Source of the DNA: Daedaleopsis sinensis
Taxonomy: Eukaryota > Basidiomycota > Agaricomycetes > Polyporales > Polyporaceae
DNA: 64,000 nucleotides
NCBI GenBank assembly: GCA_033807695.1
Contig: CM066305.1
Coordinates: 868,001-932,000 of the forward strand
Direction: 5' to 3'
Below the pieces are notes generated by a model. That model ran no database searches and was not told where the DNA came from. It saw only the letters and a list, made by a program, of their open reading frames with translations. Both the position numbers and the translations under genes were made by a program. Shown here piece after piece: positions 46,322-56,971 of this stretch. Each line of letters begins with the position of its first letter. The first letter of the stretch is position 1.

Positions 46322-46987
46322 TCAGTGCGATTCACAGCCTAGGGCGCGCCGTCTGGGACTTGCGCTGGTGCGGGAGGTGCGGGAGGCGTGTCGGAGCGCC
46401 GGCGACGGGCAGCCGGAAAAGGAAATGAGATCGGGGATAACGATCTGCGGGTGGCGGGCTGGTGTGGTGGGCGGAGTGCGGAGGACGGAGCGTTTTGCGC
46501 CGGGGCTGCTGAAGGCGGAGGAGGGGATGGGGGGCACGGGTGGGATGGAAAGGGTAAGCTGCTGAGGCGGAGGAGGAGGGGAATGGGAACGCGCACGGTG
46601 TGCAAGCGCGATGGAAGAGCGTCGGTGGGAGCGCCTAGATGAGGGGCTGCGAGGGGTGCTGGGGGCAGATGTAGGTCCAGAGGAGGGCTGAGAGTTTGGA
46701 GAATCGTCGTCGGAGTGCTCGCCATCTGTTCTCCTTGTGCCAAACTCGTCTCCGTCAAACCACAGCTGCTTCTGGATCTTGGGAGTGAGAGTGGCCGGGT
46801 CGGTGTTGGTCATCTTTTCGAGAAGAGCGGAGCCGACGAGACGAGGGGGGATCGGTGGCTTGTCCGGATGGGAGGGCAGATGGAGACGGGCGCGCGAGGA
46901 GACTCTGCGAGGGAGGGGGGGCGGCGATGGGAGAGAGGCGGGGACGAGCTGGGGAGAAGGCATCCTGGGTGGCGGGCAGAGAGACAT
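46322..46987 (-). CDS. Candidate Pro/Ser-rich protein, unknown
   Basis: A 221-residue single open frame starting MSLCPPPRMPSPQLVPASLP at 46987 and ending with RALGCESH. The most protein-like section is LTPKIQKQLWFDGDEFGTRR followed by an acidic DGEHSDDDSPNS. The remainder is Pro/Ser/Arg-rich low complexity. A TATATATA-like element lies on the same strand about 80 bp upstream (near 47067). I do not recognise a family, and GC-rich DNA often holds such frames by chance. I keep it as a low-confidence candidate because of the TATA element and the uninterrupted frame. Confidence 0.4.
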   Translation of the reverse strand: MSLCPPPRMPSPQLVPASLPSPPPLPRRVSSRARLHLPSHPDKPPIPPRLVGSALLEKMTNTDPATLTPKIQKQLWFDGDEFGTRRTDGEHSDDDSPNSQPSSGPTSAPSTPRSPSSRRSHRRSSIALAHRARSHSPPPPPQQLTLSIPPVPPIPSSAFSSPGAKRSVLRTPPTTPARHPQIVIPDLISFSGCPSPALRHASRTSRTSASPRRRALGCESH

Positions 46988-48278
46988 GGAGGGCGTCGAC
47001 CTTGGGATTTGAGTCTTGCACGGACTTGGGGAGGGCAGCGGGAGCAGACGGAAACTGAGGGGAGGCTATATATGCGATGGGGGGAGGGAGGAGACAAGGA
47101 CAAAAGAAGGTGGCGTGTGCTGTTATTGGCTGCGCTGTGAAGAAGACTAGCGTTCGAAACACTACACTTGCCAATCCGGACGCATGGCCGGAGACGCCCG
47201 CCCACCCTGTCCGAGGGGGGCAGCTGAGGAGGGAGCCCGCCCGAGCGAGATTGATTGCATATGCTGCCGCTTTCGCCGCCACCGCACGCCCCCCTGCGAA
47301 TCCTCGCCCGAACAAAGCTCGGAGGCCAACAGCCCGAGCCTCGAGCCCGACGACGTTCTTCTGCCCAGCAGCCGCCCAATCTGCTCCGGGCGAGTAGCAC
47401 ACCTGCCATATCAGGCCCGGCACGCCGCTCTCCGCCACTTTCGGGGTTTCGAAGCTCGGGGGGAGGCGCGCGAGATCTGGCAAGGATCGTCTGCGGCTGC
47501 CCGTCGTCCTCCCACAGCGGCTACAGTGCTCGCCCAGATAGGCACACCTTCACCTTCTGCTTCCAATACAGCACACACAAATTCGCCCGGTCGTCGTCGC
47601 TGCATCCGCGCCCGTCGCGCTCATATCTCCTTTTCCAGCTGCCCCCCGCCCCGCCCTCCTCCATTTATGCCGACGACATGCCATTTGTCTCATTCATGTC
47701 ATCTCCCACCCTCCCCCGCTCACCGTCCTCCCAGCGTCGCGACCGGACCCTCTCTTGCCGATCCTCCATGCTCGGCCTGCATTAGTATGTAGCCACTAGA
47801 CCGTGATTCTGTCTTAACAGACGCGAACCTCCGCGGCTCCTGCTCTCACGTTATCGCACAGAACCCTTCTTTCATTGTTCTCTCTGACCATATTCGACAG
47901 TCTGTGGGTACGTCCACATACCCATCTTACCTGCACGATCTCCGAACGCTGATCTATTTCTCTCCAATATTGCCATCTCGCCCGCTTCGAGCGATCAGCG
48001 TCCGTTCCCCGCGTGCTCGTCCCATTCGAACACCGTCTGCGAACCCCGTCCAGGACACGACAACCATCGTCAGCCACCTGTCCACCTCTGTCGACCATGC
48101 CAACCTGCCAGCCCCCGAGATCCACCCGCCAATCCACCGCCCGGGCTCTCTCCTTCGTCTCTCTTCCCCTGCCCTCCTGCTCAGTCACCTTCGAATTCCT
48201 GCTCTTCTGCCTGCCCTGGTGGCCCTTTGAACCTTAGCGTCCTCACCCAGCCCTCCAGCCCGTGTTTTCCTCCTGCCA
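46988..48278. other. GC-rich spacer, probably including the chitinase promoter
   Basis: About 1.3 kb with overlapping Pro/Ala/Arg-rich open frames on both strands but no family signature. The stretch just upstream of 48279 is C/T-rich, like a leader of an expressed fungal gene. No gene called. Confidence 0.45.
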
Positions 48279-50280
48279 ATGCCATCTGCATCCACGCGCA
48301 ACAAGGCCCACAGACCGTCCTTCCTCGTCACGAGCCTCCCCCTTCTGCTCCCGCTCTTCGTCCGCGCCATGCCCACCGCCTGGAACTCTCCGCAGCCCGT
48401 CCCTCTCCTGCCGCGCCAGCTCGAGTACCCTGCCGCGCCCCTCGCAGTGAACCCGGCGGCGGACGGCGGCTCGCGTCCATTCCTCGTCTTTCCTCATGAC
48501 GGACCTGACGTCCCCCTTCAACTTCCCGGCGGCTCGCCATCACCTGCGCCGACCTCTGTTTCCCCGCCTGCCCCTACAAACGCGCCGGGCGCGAGCATCC
48601 CCGCGCCGCCCGTCAATCCAAACGCCGCATCTGCGTCTGCGTCTGCGTCTGCTCCTGACTCTGGCACTGGCTCTGACTCCGGCGCGGCTACTGCCAGCCC
48701 GGCGGCCCCCCTGACCCCGCCGACGCCGCTCGTCATGGCGTACTACCCGGACTGGGCCGCGGACGCCTACCCGCCCGAGCAGGTCGACTTTGGGCGCTTC
48801 GACTGGATCGACTACGCGTTCGCGGTGCCCGACGACGACCGCGCGCTCTCCTGGGACGGCGACGACGCCGCGCCGGACGTCCTCCGCCGCCTCGTCGACC
48901 GCGCGCATGCGGCGGGCAAGCGCGTGAAGCTTAGCGTGGGCGGCTGGTCTGGGAGCAAGTGAGTGCCTCACCCCTTCACGTCTGCATATCGCCCTCTCCG
49001 GGTGGCTCTAGCCTCTGAGTGGCCCTCGATTTGTGCAGGTGCGCCGCGATGCATGCTGCACGATGCGCATGCACTTCACCTCTATCACGATCACGATCAG
49101 GAACCGCACGCGCTGACACGCCCTCGCAGGTACTTCTCCTCCGCAGTGACGGACGCGCAGGGCCGCGCGACGCTCGCGGAGAACGTGCGCGCGCTCTACA
49201 CCGCGCACAACCTCGACGGGATCGACATCGACTGGGAGTTCCCGAGCCAGGCGGGCGCGGCGGGGAACGGCGCGCGCCCGGACGACGCGGCGCACTTCCT
49301 GGCGTTCCTGCGCACGCTGCGCGCCGCGCTCCCGCCGAACGCGACGCTCACCGCCGCGACGCAGACGGTGCCGTTCGCGGGCGCGGACGGGCGCCCGATG
49401 CGCGACGTGTCCGCCTTCGCGAGCGTGCTCGACTGGGTGCTCGTCATGAACTATGATACGTGGGGATGTGAGTCTGCCGCTCTCAAGCCTTCCCGGCCCC
49501 CCTTCTTCCCGCCCGTCCCACGCACGCCGCCGCGCCGCGTTTCTGCCCCGGACCGTTCAGACGTTCATGCACATGCTCACGCACATGGATCCGCTCGCTC
49601 ATACGCTTGCCCCCACAGCATCGAGCAAGCCCGGGGCCAACGCCCCGCTCAGCAACGCGTGCCAGAACTCGACACAGAGCCGCTCGAACGCGCTCTCCGC
49701 GCTCCAGGCGTGGACCTCCGCCGGGTTCGCCCCGAGCCAGGTCGTCCTCGGGGTGCCCTCGTACGGCTACATCTCGCGCTCGTCCGAGCTGCTCCTGCAG
49801 GACCGGCGCAGGCGCAGACGCAGACGGGGCGTGGTCTGGGCCGCCGCGGAGCCCGTGACGGACATCCTGCCGGGCGTGCTGCGCGTGAAGAACGAGGACG
49901 GCGGGACGGAGGACGGGCAGGTGCAGTTCCGCGCGCTCGTCGAGCAGGGCGTCGTGCAGGCGTCTGGGGCCGCCCCCGCTTCCGCTCCCGGCAACAGCAA
50001 CAGCACGAGCCCGATCGACGGGGTCATCGGGGCGGGGGGCCGGCTGTTCGCGGGGGCGGGCGGGTTCGTGCGGATGTGGGACGCGTGCTCGAGCACGCCG
50101 TACCTGCGCTCGGCGGACGCGCGGCAGGTGGTCGCGTACGACGACCCGGCGTCGCTCGAGATGAAGGCGGAGCTCGTGCGCGGCGCGGGGATGCGCGGCG
50201 TGAACATGTTCGACGTGCACGGCGACACAGACGAGTGGGACCTCACGGACGCGCTGCGCCGCGGGCTCGGGCTGCTCTGA
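48279..50280 (+). CDS. Secreted GH18 chitinase
   Basis: Hydrolyses beta-1,4-linked N-acetylglucosamine in chitin, in the fungal wall or environment. Three exons (48279-48958, 49130-49467, 49619-50280) give 559 residues with matching phases. The N-terminus has a basic start then a hydrophobic signal-peptide core (SFLVTSLPLLLPLFVRAMPT). A Pro/Ala/Ser-rich linker with SASASASAP follows. The TIM barrel begins with PLVMAYYPDWAADAYPPEQV, has RVKLSVGGWSGSK, and carries the catalytic DxxDxDxE motif in HNLDGIDIDWEFPSQ on exon 2. DWVLVMNYDTWG and APSQVVLGVPSYGYISR are later barrel strands. There is no carbohydrate-binding module. An odd Arg-rich run (LLLQDRRRRRRRRGVVWA) interrupts the barrel at about residue 395, encoded by a short gcaggc/gcagac repeat. 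Substrate and localisation are inferred from family knowledge. Confidence 0.9.
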
Positions 50281-50859
50281 GTGCGTTGGTTGGCCTCGCG
50301 AGGGTGCTACATACTGCTGCTGCTGGGGCTCGTATCTCGTATCAACAGGCTGATCGTCTGGTGTTTCTCGCGCTCTCCCTGCAGCTGTACCCAGCTTTCA
50401 TGCATGGGGCAATCAAAACGAGTACTTGTTGTATTCGAACGTTTCGAATCAATGCGGTATCGCGACCCACAAATACGATCGATGACTCGAGCGGACTGGA
50501 GGGGGCTTCTGGAAATGGCGACAGTTCCAGTTCCCGTCGATCAGTGCTGCACGCAGACGGAGAAGTAAGATCGAAGCGTGGCAGTCCTCCATCGTCCTCG
50601 TTCTCCAGAGCTCCATTAGCATTGGCCGGCGGCCGCCGACCGAGCAAGGCAGAAGCTTGCGTCGGCCGCGGCGGGTGCAGTCGCGCGACTTCGCGATCGT
50701 GCCCGTGTCCCAGTTCGGACTCCGTCAACGACGTCGGTGGAGTACACATACTCTTTCCAGCCCCGTTGACTCGCCTGTGCACTTGTCCTCAGCCTCCGTC
50801 CGTCGTCCGACCCCGCTGCCTCCCCCTCTCTCCGCCTCGCCCCCATCTACGCCCTCGAC
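50281..50859. other. Upstream region of array copy 1, with a block conserved at copy 2
   Basis: This spacer follows the chitinase. The block at about 50535-50580 (tgctgcacgc ... gacggagaag ... atcgaa) is repeated with changes upstream of copy 2 at about 54250-54296. It therefore belongs to the duplicated unit and may be promoter sequence. Confidence 0.55.
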
Positions 50860-53635
50860 ATGGATTCGGGCGGGTTCAACCCAGCCCAATTCCCCCCAGG
50901 GTTCGCCAACGCGTTCAACGCGTACTGCCAACTCCAACAGCTCCAGGCGCAGGCTCAGGCGCAGGCGCAGGCACAGCCGCAGGGTCCCCCCCAGCCGCCC
51001 CCAAGTCAATCTGCAGAGGGCCCACTAGCAGTCGCGCCGCCGCCGCCGCCCACGCAGATCCCGTTCTTCCAACAGCCGTACGGCTACCCCGCCGTGTACT
51101 GGCAGGTGCCAAATTACAACGTCGGCGTCGGCGTCGGCGTCCCAGGACAGTTCCAACAACAACAGCAGCCGTGGACGGTGCCCCCCTCCCTGTTTCACGC
51201 GCACGTCCCGCCCGCAGCGCACCCGCCTCCCTACGTTCCGGCGCAAGACCAGGGGCGGCCCCAGGGCGCCGCTGGGGCGAGTGTGCCAGTGGCGCAGGCC
51301 AGGGTCCCCAGCGGCGCGCATCAAGCTGGCCCGGGGCCGCGTTCTCACTCGCACTCGCAGCAGCGCGAGTACGCGCCGGGCCCTCAGAATCAAATGCAAC
51401 AGACACGACCTGGCGCGCCCGCACCCAGTCAGGGTATAGCGCAGGCGGCACGCGCATACTCGGACGAGGAGAAACGGCGGGTGGTGGCCGACGCGCTTAG
51501 GCGCGGCAAGGGGGATGGGCTCAGTGGAAATCAGATATTGGAAAAGCTGCAGGAGGTAAGTGCCCGGGCGCGCGACGCGTCGCGATGTTTGATGATGAAG
51601 CTGATGATGCGTACTTGTTGTATGGGCAGACTCACAAGCATATGCACGTCGGTGAGTACCCACCGCTGCGCATATAGTCTGCCGCATATCGTTCTGATAA
51701 ATTACCGGGGCCGCAGACTTCAAGGAGTTCTTTCTCGTGAATTTGGAGGCGCTGTGGTCGCCCCATGCCGACACTCGCACAGAGGGTTCCAGCAAGCTCG
51801 GCGCTACGTCAATGCGCAAGCCCGACGCGTACGTCTTCCCGATCGGTCATCGTCGCTGCCTAAATCTCTGTTTGTAGGGTGCAGCGTCAACCACAGTCGA
51901 AGACGTCGATCTCGAAGAACGCGTCCCGCTCCTCGGACGCCGCAAGTTCCCCAGATCCTCCGTTCCCCGCGACTCGCCCGCGGGTCTATGGTAATCGGCT
52001 TCCAACTCTCCCCACCCCGGCCTCGCACAAGCAGCAAAAGCCAACCTACAAGAATCGCGTCCACAGTTCCCGTGAATCTTCGTCCACTTCGAGAGTCGGC
52101 GGTAGCACGGGCTCCGTTAGTACGCACGTTCCAAGAAAGAGGCGCGGCGGGGTGCTGGAGGACTATCACGATCTTACTCGCATCCCCGTTCTTCCCGACA
52201 ACGTGCAGCCTATCCCGCCGCGGCGCGACGCGCCAGGACCGTCCTCGCGCTTCACGGACGAAGATAAATTGTTCTTCATCCAGTACCTCCGGTGGAGGCT
52301 CCACGAGGGCCCAGTCCCGACAAAGGACGAACTGTATAAAGAGCTGGCCACACAGGTGGGTACCACATACCGTGCTACTGGGTCCTGGCTGCGCACGTTC
52401 TGACCTTTTGCTTCTTTGTGCTGTGTGCAGACTCCGCATCACAACGCGAACGCGTGGAAGAAGCACTGGGCGGACTGCCCGGAGCTCCCAGATAAAGTGT
52501 ACATCGCAGCATGCAAGCGCGCAGCCGACTCGAGCTCTGCGCCGTCCACTCCTGGAGGTAGCGGCGCAGAACCGACTGGGGGCATTACCTCCTCTGAGCT
52601 GACCTCGCTGTCGCTGTCCTCCGTCCGATCGCCGCCGTCGAAGGCCCGTGGTAGGGGAGAGCCGGTCACGGAGGCGGATCTGCGCGCGATGGCGCGCTAC
52701 GTGGTCGCGAAGAGCGCGTTCTGGGAGGCGGAGGGCACAGGGCTGAAAGCGCGTTGGAAGGAGTTTTCAGAGCGTCCCGAGGTACGTCCACGTTCAGCCC
52801 GACGCTGCCCGTCGCCGGCTCCCACTGACTGGCGTCTCTGCTCGTGCAACGTCGCGCAGAACCGGACACGGCGCTCGCACGACGGCTGGTCATCGGCCGC
52901 GCGGGACCACGCGGACGGTGAGTACCTCTGTCTAACGTGCTTCGGATTGTGCTCATCGAAGGCCGCTGTTTGGCCGCCGTACCAGAACTCGCGATGTACG
53001 TGCAGGAATTCAAGGCCGGCGCTGGCACGTCGTCGGACGACCACGCTACTTCAAGCCACATTCACTCTGTTTCTGTTTCTGTCCCTCCACTTCCGCCTCC
53101 ATCTTCTGGCCTTTCGCCTCTATCTGCCATGCCTCCTCCAACTGTTGTGCCTCCGCCTCCGCCTCCGTCTATGCCCCTGCCTCTATCCATGCATCTGCCT
53201 CCGTTCATGTCCCGGCCTTCAGCTTCAACTACTAGTACGGCGCCTGCCAAGGCTCCCCCTCCTCGTCCTCCCGCGATAGCACCTGCGAGTGCGACGGCGC
53301 CCCAGCCTATACGCGCGCCGCCCGCTCCTCCGCGCCTGCCAGTGGCCCCAATCGCGCTCGTCGCCCGCGCGCCGCCGCCGCTCGTCAATCGCAAGAGCAC
53401 TACCGCTAGTACTAGTAGCAGCAGCACTACTCCGAACGGGGACTCCGAGTCCGAGCCGTCGCGCAACTTGAAGCGCCCCGCGCCGGGGCCGGGAGGCGTG
53501 GCGGGCCCGGCAGAGAAGCGGCAGAGGCGGGAGCTCGAGGAGGCGCACGACGTGTATGTCGTCGAGAGGCAGCTGAACAAGGAGGAGGAGGAGGAAGACG
53601 ACGACGACGTGATCGTCTTGTCCTCGGACGGTTAG
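50860..53635 (+). CDS. Rap1-Myb-like multi-domain protein, array copy 1
   Basis: The first of five tandem paralogues. Exons 50860-51555, 51630-51651 (22 nt), 51717-51828, 51878-52355, 52431-52781, 52860-52917 and 52986-53635 sum to a 788-residue frame. The N-terminus is Pro/Gln-rich. Domain 1 (about residue 200-255) reads AYSDEEKRRVVADALRRGKG, then LQE, micro-exon residues THKHMHV, and DFKEFFLVNLEALW. Domain 2 is the Rap1-Myb-like unit RFTDEDKLFFIQYLRWRL, KDELYKELATQTPHHNANAW, KKHW and ELPDKVYIAACKR. Domain 3 is VTEADLRAMARYVVAK, LKARWKEFSERPENRTRRSH and DGW. A Pro-rich linker precedes a basic KRPAPG..EKRQRRE segment and an acidic end with DDDDVIVLSSDG, which looks like a SUMO-interacting motif. 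Rap1-Myb assignment rests on family resemblance. A DNA- or telomere-binding role is inference. Copy 1 has one extra intron (51829-51877) absent from the others. Confidence 0.82.
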
Positions 53636-54428
53636 CATTGGCATCGGCATCTCCATCTCTGGCAGCAGCAGTATGCGCTGTAGGCTTGGGTTGGTTCGAT
53701 GTGAGAGATAGGTGTGTACGCGCTCGCTCTCTTCGGGTCTGTGTTGATGGTGGCATGTGGTGTAAGTGTCTTTTGTATACGTATACGCACCGGAGACTAG
53801 TCTACTAGTAGCCTGCAGGGTTAAGACACTAGATATTCAAGGGAATGAGCGCCTGATTGTAGCGAACCGGGACTTGCCGTTATGGAGCAGCAGGGATTAG
53901 CGTTGCCAATGCCACTGAAAGGAACGTTTGAACTCTTTTCACTCCGGGCCCGGTTTCTTGCACTCGCTGGAGCATGCTGCGCCTCGCGACTTGTACTCCC
54001 GGCTAGTCAAGAATGGCAACCGTGACTATGCAAATCCATACAAGGACGATCTACTGCCGCCTATTACTCATGGTACGTCCTAAGTGAACAGTTTTTGAAT
54101 GCACCATACAGGGACCCTGGAGTGCACCATTAGTCTTCGGAACACAAACCAGAACGTTGGGGACTTTGAGTATGAATATATGACCCGCAGTCGGCGGCGA
54201 CGCGCGCAGACCTAGCTAGCTGGCACTTCCGGAAGTTGCGGAACGTTCCGTCGCTCGGTGCTGTACGCGTACGGACGGAGAAGTAGTATCGAACGAACTT
54301 TGCTTGATCTTCCTCGATCTGATATTCTTATATGCGCCCCGTGGACAAGCCAGAAACCGTTTCTCTCGAGGGCGGGTGCACAAGCCCCACACTGCACAAA
54401 TTGGCCCCCCTCTCTCTCTCCACTCCGC
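53636..54428. other. Spacer between array copies 1 and 2 with duplicated flank blocks
   Basis: It contains a downstream block (about 53843-53880, atgagcgcctga ... agcgaaccgg ... ttgccgt) that recurs after copy 2 at 57307-57347. It also has a gagcatgctg block near 53968 that recurs near 57493, and the upstream block shared by copies 1 and 2 at about 54250-54296. These mark the limits of a duplicated unit of roughly 3.5 kb. Confidence 0.6.
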
Positions 54429-56971
54429 ATGCCAGTGGATCCCAACGCGTTCATACCAGCCCATGTCCCCCCGGGCCTCGCCAACGCGCTGAACGCGTAC
54501 TTCCAGCAGCCCCAGCCCCAGCCCCAGCCTCAGCATCAGCCCCAGCCTCAACCTCAGCCCCAGCATCAGCCTCAGCCTCAGGTGCAGCCCCAACCTCAGG
54601 TGCAGCCCCAAACGCCGCAGGGTCCCCCGCAGCCGCCCCCAACTCAACATGGGGCTCCGGGCGTGCCGCCAAATCTCATGCACTTCCCGTCGTACGCGTT
54701 CCCGCCGCAGGCGTTTGGCATGCCCGTGTTCTGGCCGGGGATGCACGGGCCCGTAGGCACGCATCTGCCCGCGTCCTTTAGCGTCCCCGGCGCCGGGGGA
54801 CAGAGCCAGCACCAGCAGTGGCTCACCCCTCAGTTCCAGATTGGCCCCGCACCGCCGCCCGCACCCGCACACGCACCCGCACCCGCACCACCCGCACCCG
54901 CACCCGCACCCGCACCCGTGGCCGCGCCCGTGCACGCACAAGTTCCGTCTCAGGGTACTGCCACTCACACGACGGTGACGTCCTGCGCGACGATCGATGC
55001 TAGCCAAGGCGGCCCGGGGGCATTCGACTCGCAACAAGTACAAGATCACGCAGGCCCTCACAACCAGTCGCAGGTACAGCATGCGCAGGCACAGTCCGCG
55101 CATGCGGAGTCTGTGCCCGCATCTTCGTCCGATGTGCCTTCGGGTGTACGCTCTTATTCGGACGAGGAGAAAGACCGCATGTTGGCCGAGGCCTTCAAGC
55201 GGGGTCAGACGGTTGGTCTGAATGACAAGCAGGTGCTGAACAAGCTGCAGGAGGCGAGTACCCGCTGCTTGACATATCGACGGTGGGGCTGACATACCCG
55301 GATCTGTGGTCTAGAATGAGCCAATGGATATCGGTGGGTACTAACTTGCCGCCGTGCAGTTTGTCCAGGACATCGTATGCTGACGTCTAGCTGGACCGCC
55401 ATTTGCAGATTGGAAGGACTATTTTCTCGACAATTTAGACAGGCTGCTGCCGCTCCGTACCGACGCACATGTAGATGATCTCCGCAACACCGCTACTGTG
55501 TCGGCCTCGCACAAGCGGAAGAAGCCAGCTTACAAGAAGCGACGTGGGGGATCTTCGTCAGCGTCCAGACCAGTCGCCAGCCCGCGAGCCCAAATACAGA
55601 GGCACGGCGCGTTGCAAGACTACCATGGTTTCACGCACGTCCCTGTCCTCCCTGATCACGAGAAGCCGGCTCCGCCCCGCCGCGATCCGCGCGAGTTCAA
55701 CTTCCGCTTCACGGACGACGACAAGATCTTCTTCATCCAGTACCTCCGGTGGAGACTCCGAGCCGGCCTCGTTCCTATGAAGGAGGTGCTCTATGGAGAG
55801 CTTGCGAACGAGGTGTGTCCATGCAACGCGCTCGGATTTGCGTTGCGCTCCGTCTTCACTCACTGCACCATCCTCCGGCAGATCCCTCAGCACACCGCCG
55901 AGGCTTGGAAGCGCCACTGGGACGATCACCCCGAGCTCCCAGACAAAATCTACATTGCCGCATGCAAGCGGGAGGAACTGGAGGAGGAGCTGGAGGAGCT
56001 GGAGGAGAGCGACGACGACGACAACAACAACGACGGCGACTACTCGGGCGCGGGGTCCCCGTCGGACTCGTCGTCGCCGTCCGGCGGCGCGAGCCGCCCC
56101 CCACGCCGTAGGCCGCATGGCTGGAGGCGGGTGACTGAGGACGACCTGCGCAGGATGGCACGGTACATCCACGAGAAGCGTGCGTCGTGGACCCAGCACA
56201 CATTGTGCGGGCGCTGGGTCGAGTTCGCCGCCCGTCCCGAGGTACGTCCCGCGCTGAGCCTCTGACCGCGCGCCGCGCTGCAGATCCTGACTTTTTTTTT
56301 CCCTTTGTTGGTGTGTTTGTCTGCTCACGCTGCTGCAAGAACAAGATGCGGTCGGTTAACGCGTGGAGGGGCGCGGAGAGAGACCACGCGGACGGTGAGC
56401 TCGTTTTCCCTGTCGCCGCCCCCGGAGGCGTCTCTGACAGGTCCTTTCTGGTCGCCGTCGCACGCACTGTCCTGGTGTCTGTGTCTGCGTTTTGACCGGT
56501 GCATCCCCAGAACTCGTTCGCTATGTTCGCGAACACGAATCCATGCAATACCCGGAGGGCGGCGTTACGAAAACGAGCACAGACACAGACATACCCGCAG
56601 ACGAGTTGGGTGCAGACGAGCTGCCAGTGGGCGACGTCCCTGCGGCGTGTCCGCCGTCGTCGCAAGTTGCGCCCGCCCGCTCCCGCGCGAGCGCGTCGAC
56701 GCTCTCAGGCTTCGGGGACGCGCTAGAGGTCGAACTCGAGCAGAAGCCCTTCAACCCGACCCCGAACATGGACTCGAGCGCAACGCAGAAGCGGCCCCTC
56801 AAGGACGAGGACGATCACTCGGGCGCGGGGATGCCGGAGAAGCGACAGAAGTACGAGAAGGAGGAGGAGGAAGAGGAGGAGGAGGAGGCAGGGGACGTCT
56901 GCCGCGTCGACGTCGAGCGGGAGCTGAAGTGGCTGGAGGCCGAGGTGATCGTCGTGTCGGACTCTGACTAG
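54429..56971 (+). CDS. Rap1-Myb-like multi-domain protein, array copy 2
   Basis: Exons 54429-55253, 55315-55333 (19 nt), 55409-55812, 55882-56241, 56340-56394 and 56511-56971 sum to 707 residues. The start MPVDPNAFIPAHVPPGLANA aligns with copy 1. A QPQPQ and PAPAPA low-complexity region precedes domain 1: SYSDEEKDRMLAEAFKRGQT, LNDKQVLNKLQE, then NEPMDID and WKDYFLDNLDRLL. Domain 2 is RFTDDDKIFFIQYLRWRLRA, KEVLYGELANEIPQHTAEAW and DDHPELPDKIYIAACKR. Domain 3 is VTEDDLRRMARYIHEKRASW, CGRWVEFAARPENKMRSVNA and WRGAERDHADELVRYVREH. The tail holds MPEKRQKYEK, a poly-Glu run and ends LEAEVIVVSDSD, a SUMO-interacting-motif-like end. The intron after exon 1 appears to use a GC donor (gaggcgagt). Paralogue relationship is certain from the exon plan; function unknown. 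Confidence 0.84.

Noticed and set aside
47184..47792. Plus-strand open frames of 202 and 176 codons upstream of the chitinase
   Set aside because: Two overlapping frames are equally open, both Pro/Ser/Arg-rich, with no splice or family evidence; more likely promoter and leader DNA.
48963..51500. 845-codon plus-strand open frame covering chitinase exons 2-3 and part of array copy 1
   Set aside because: It starts in a chitinase intron and runs out of frame through both genes; the spliced models explain the sequence.
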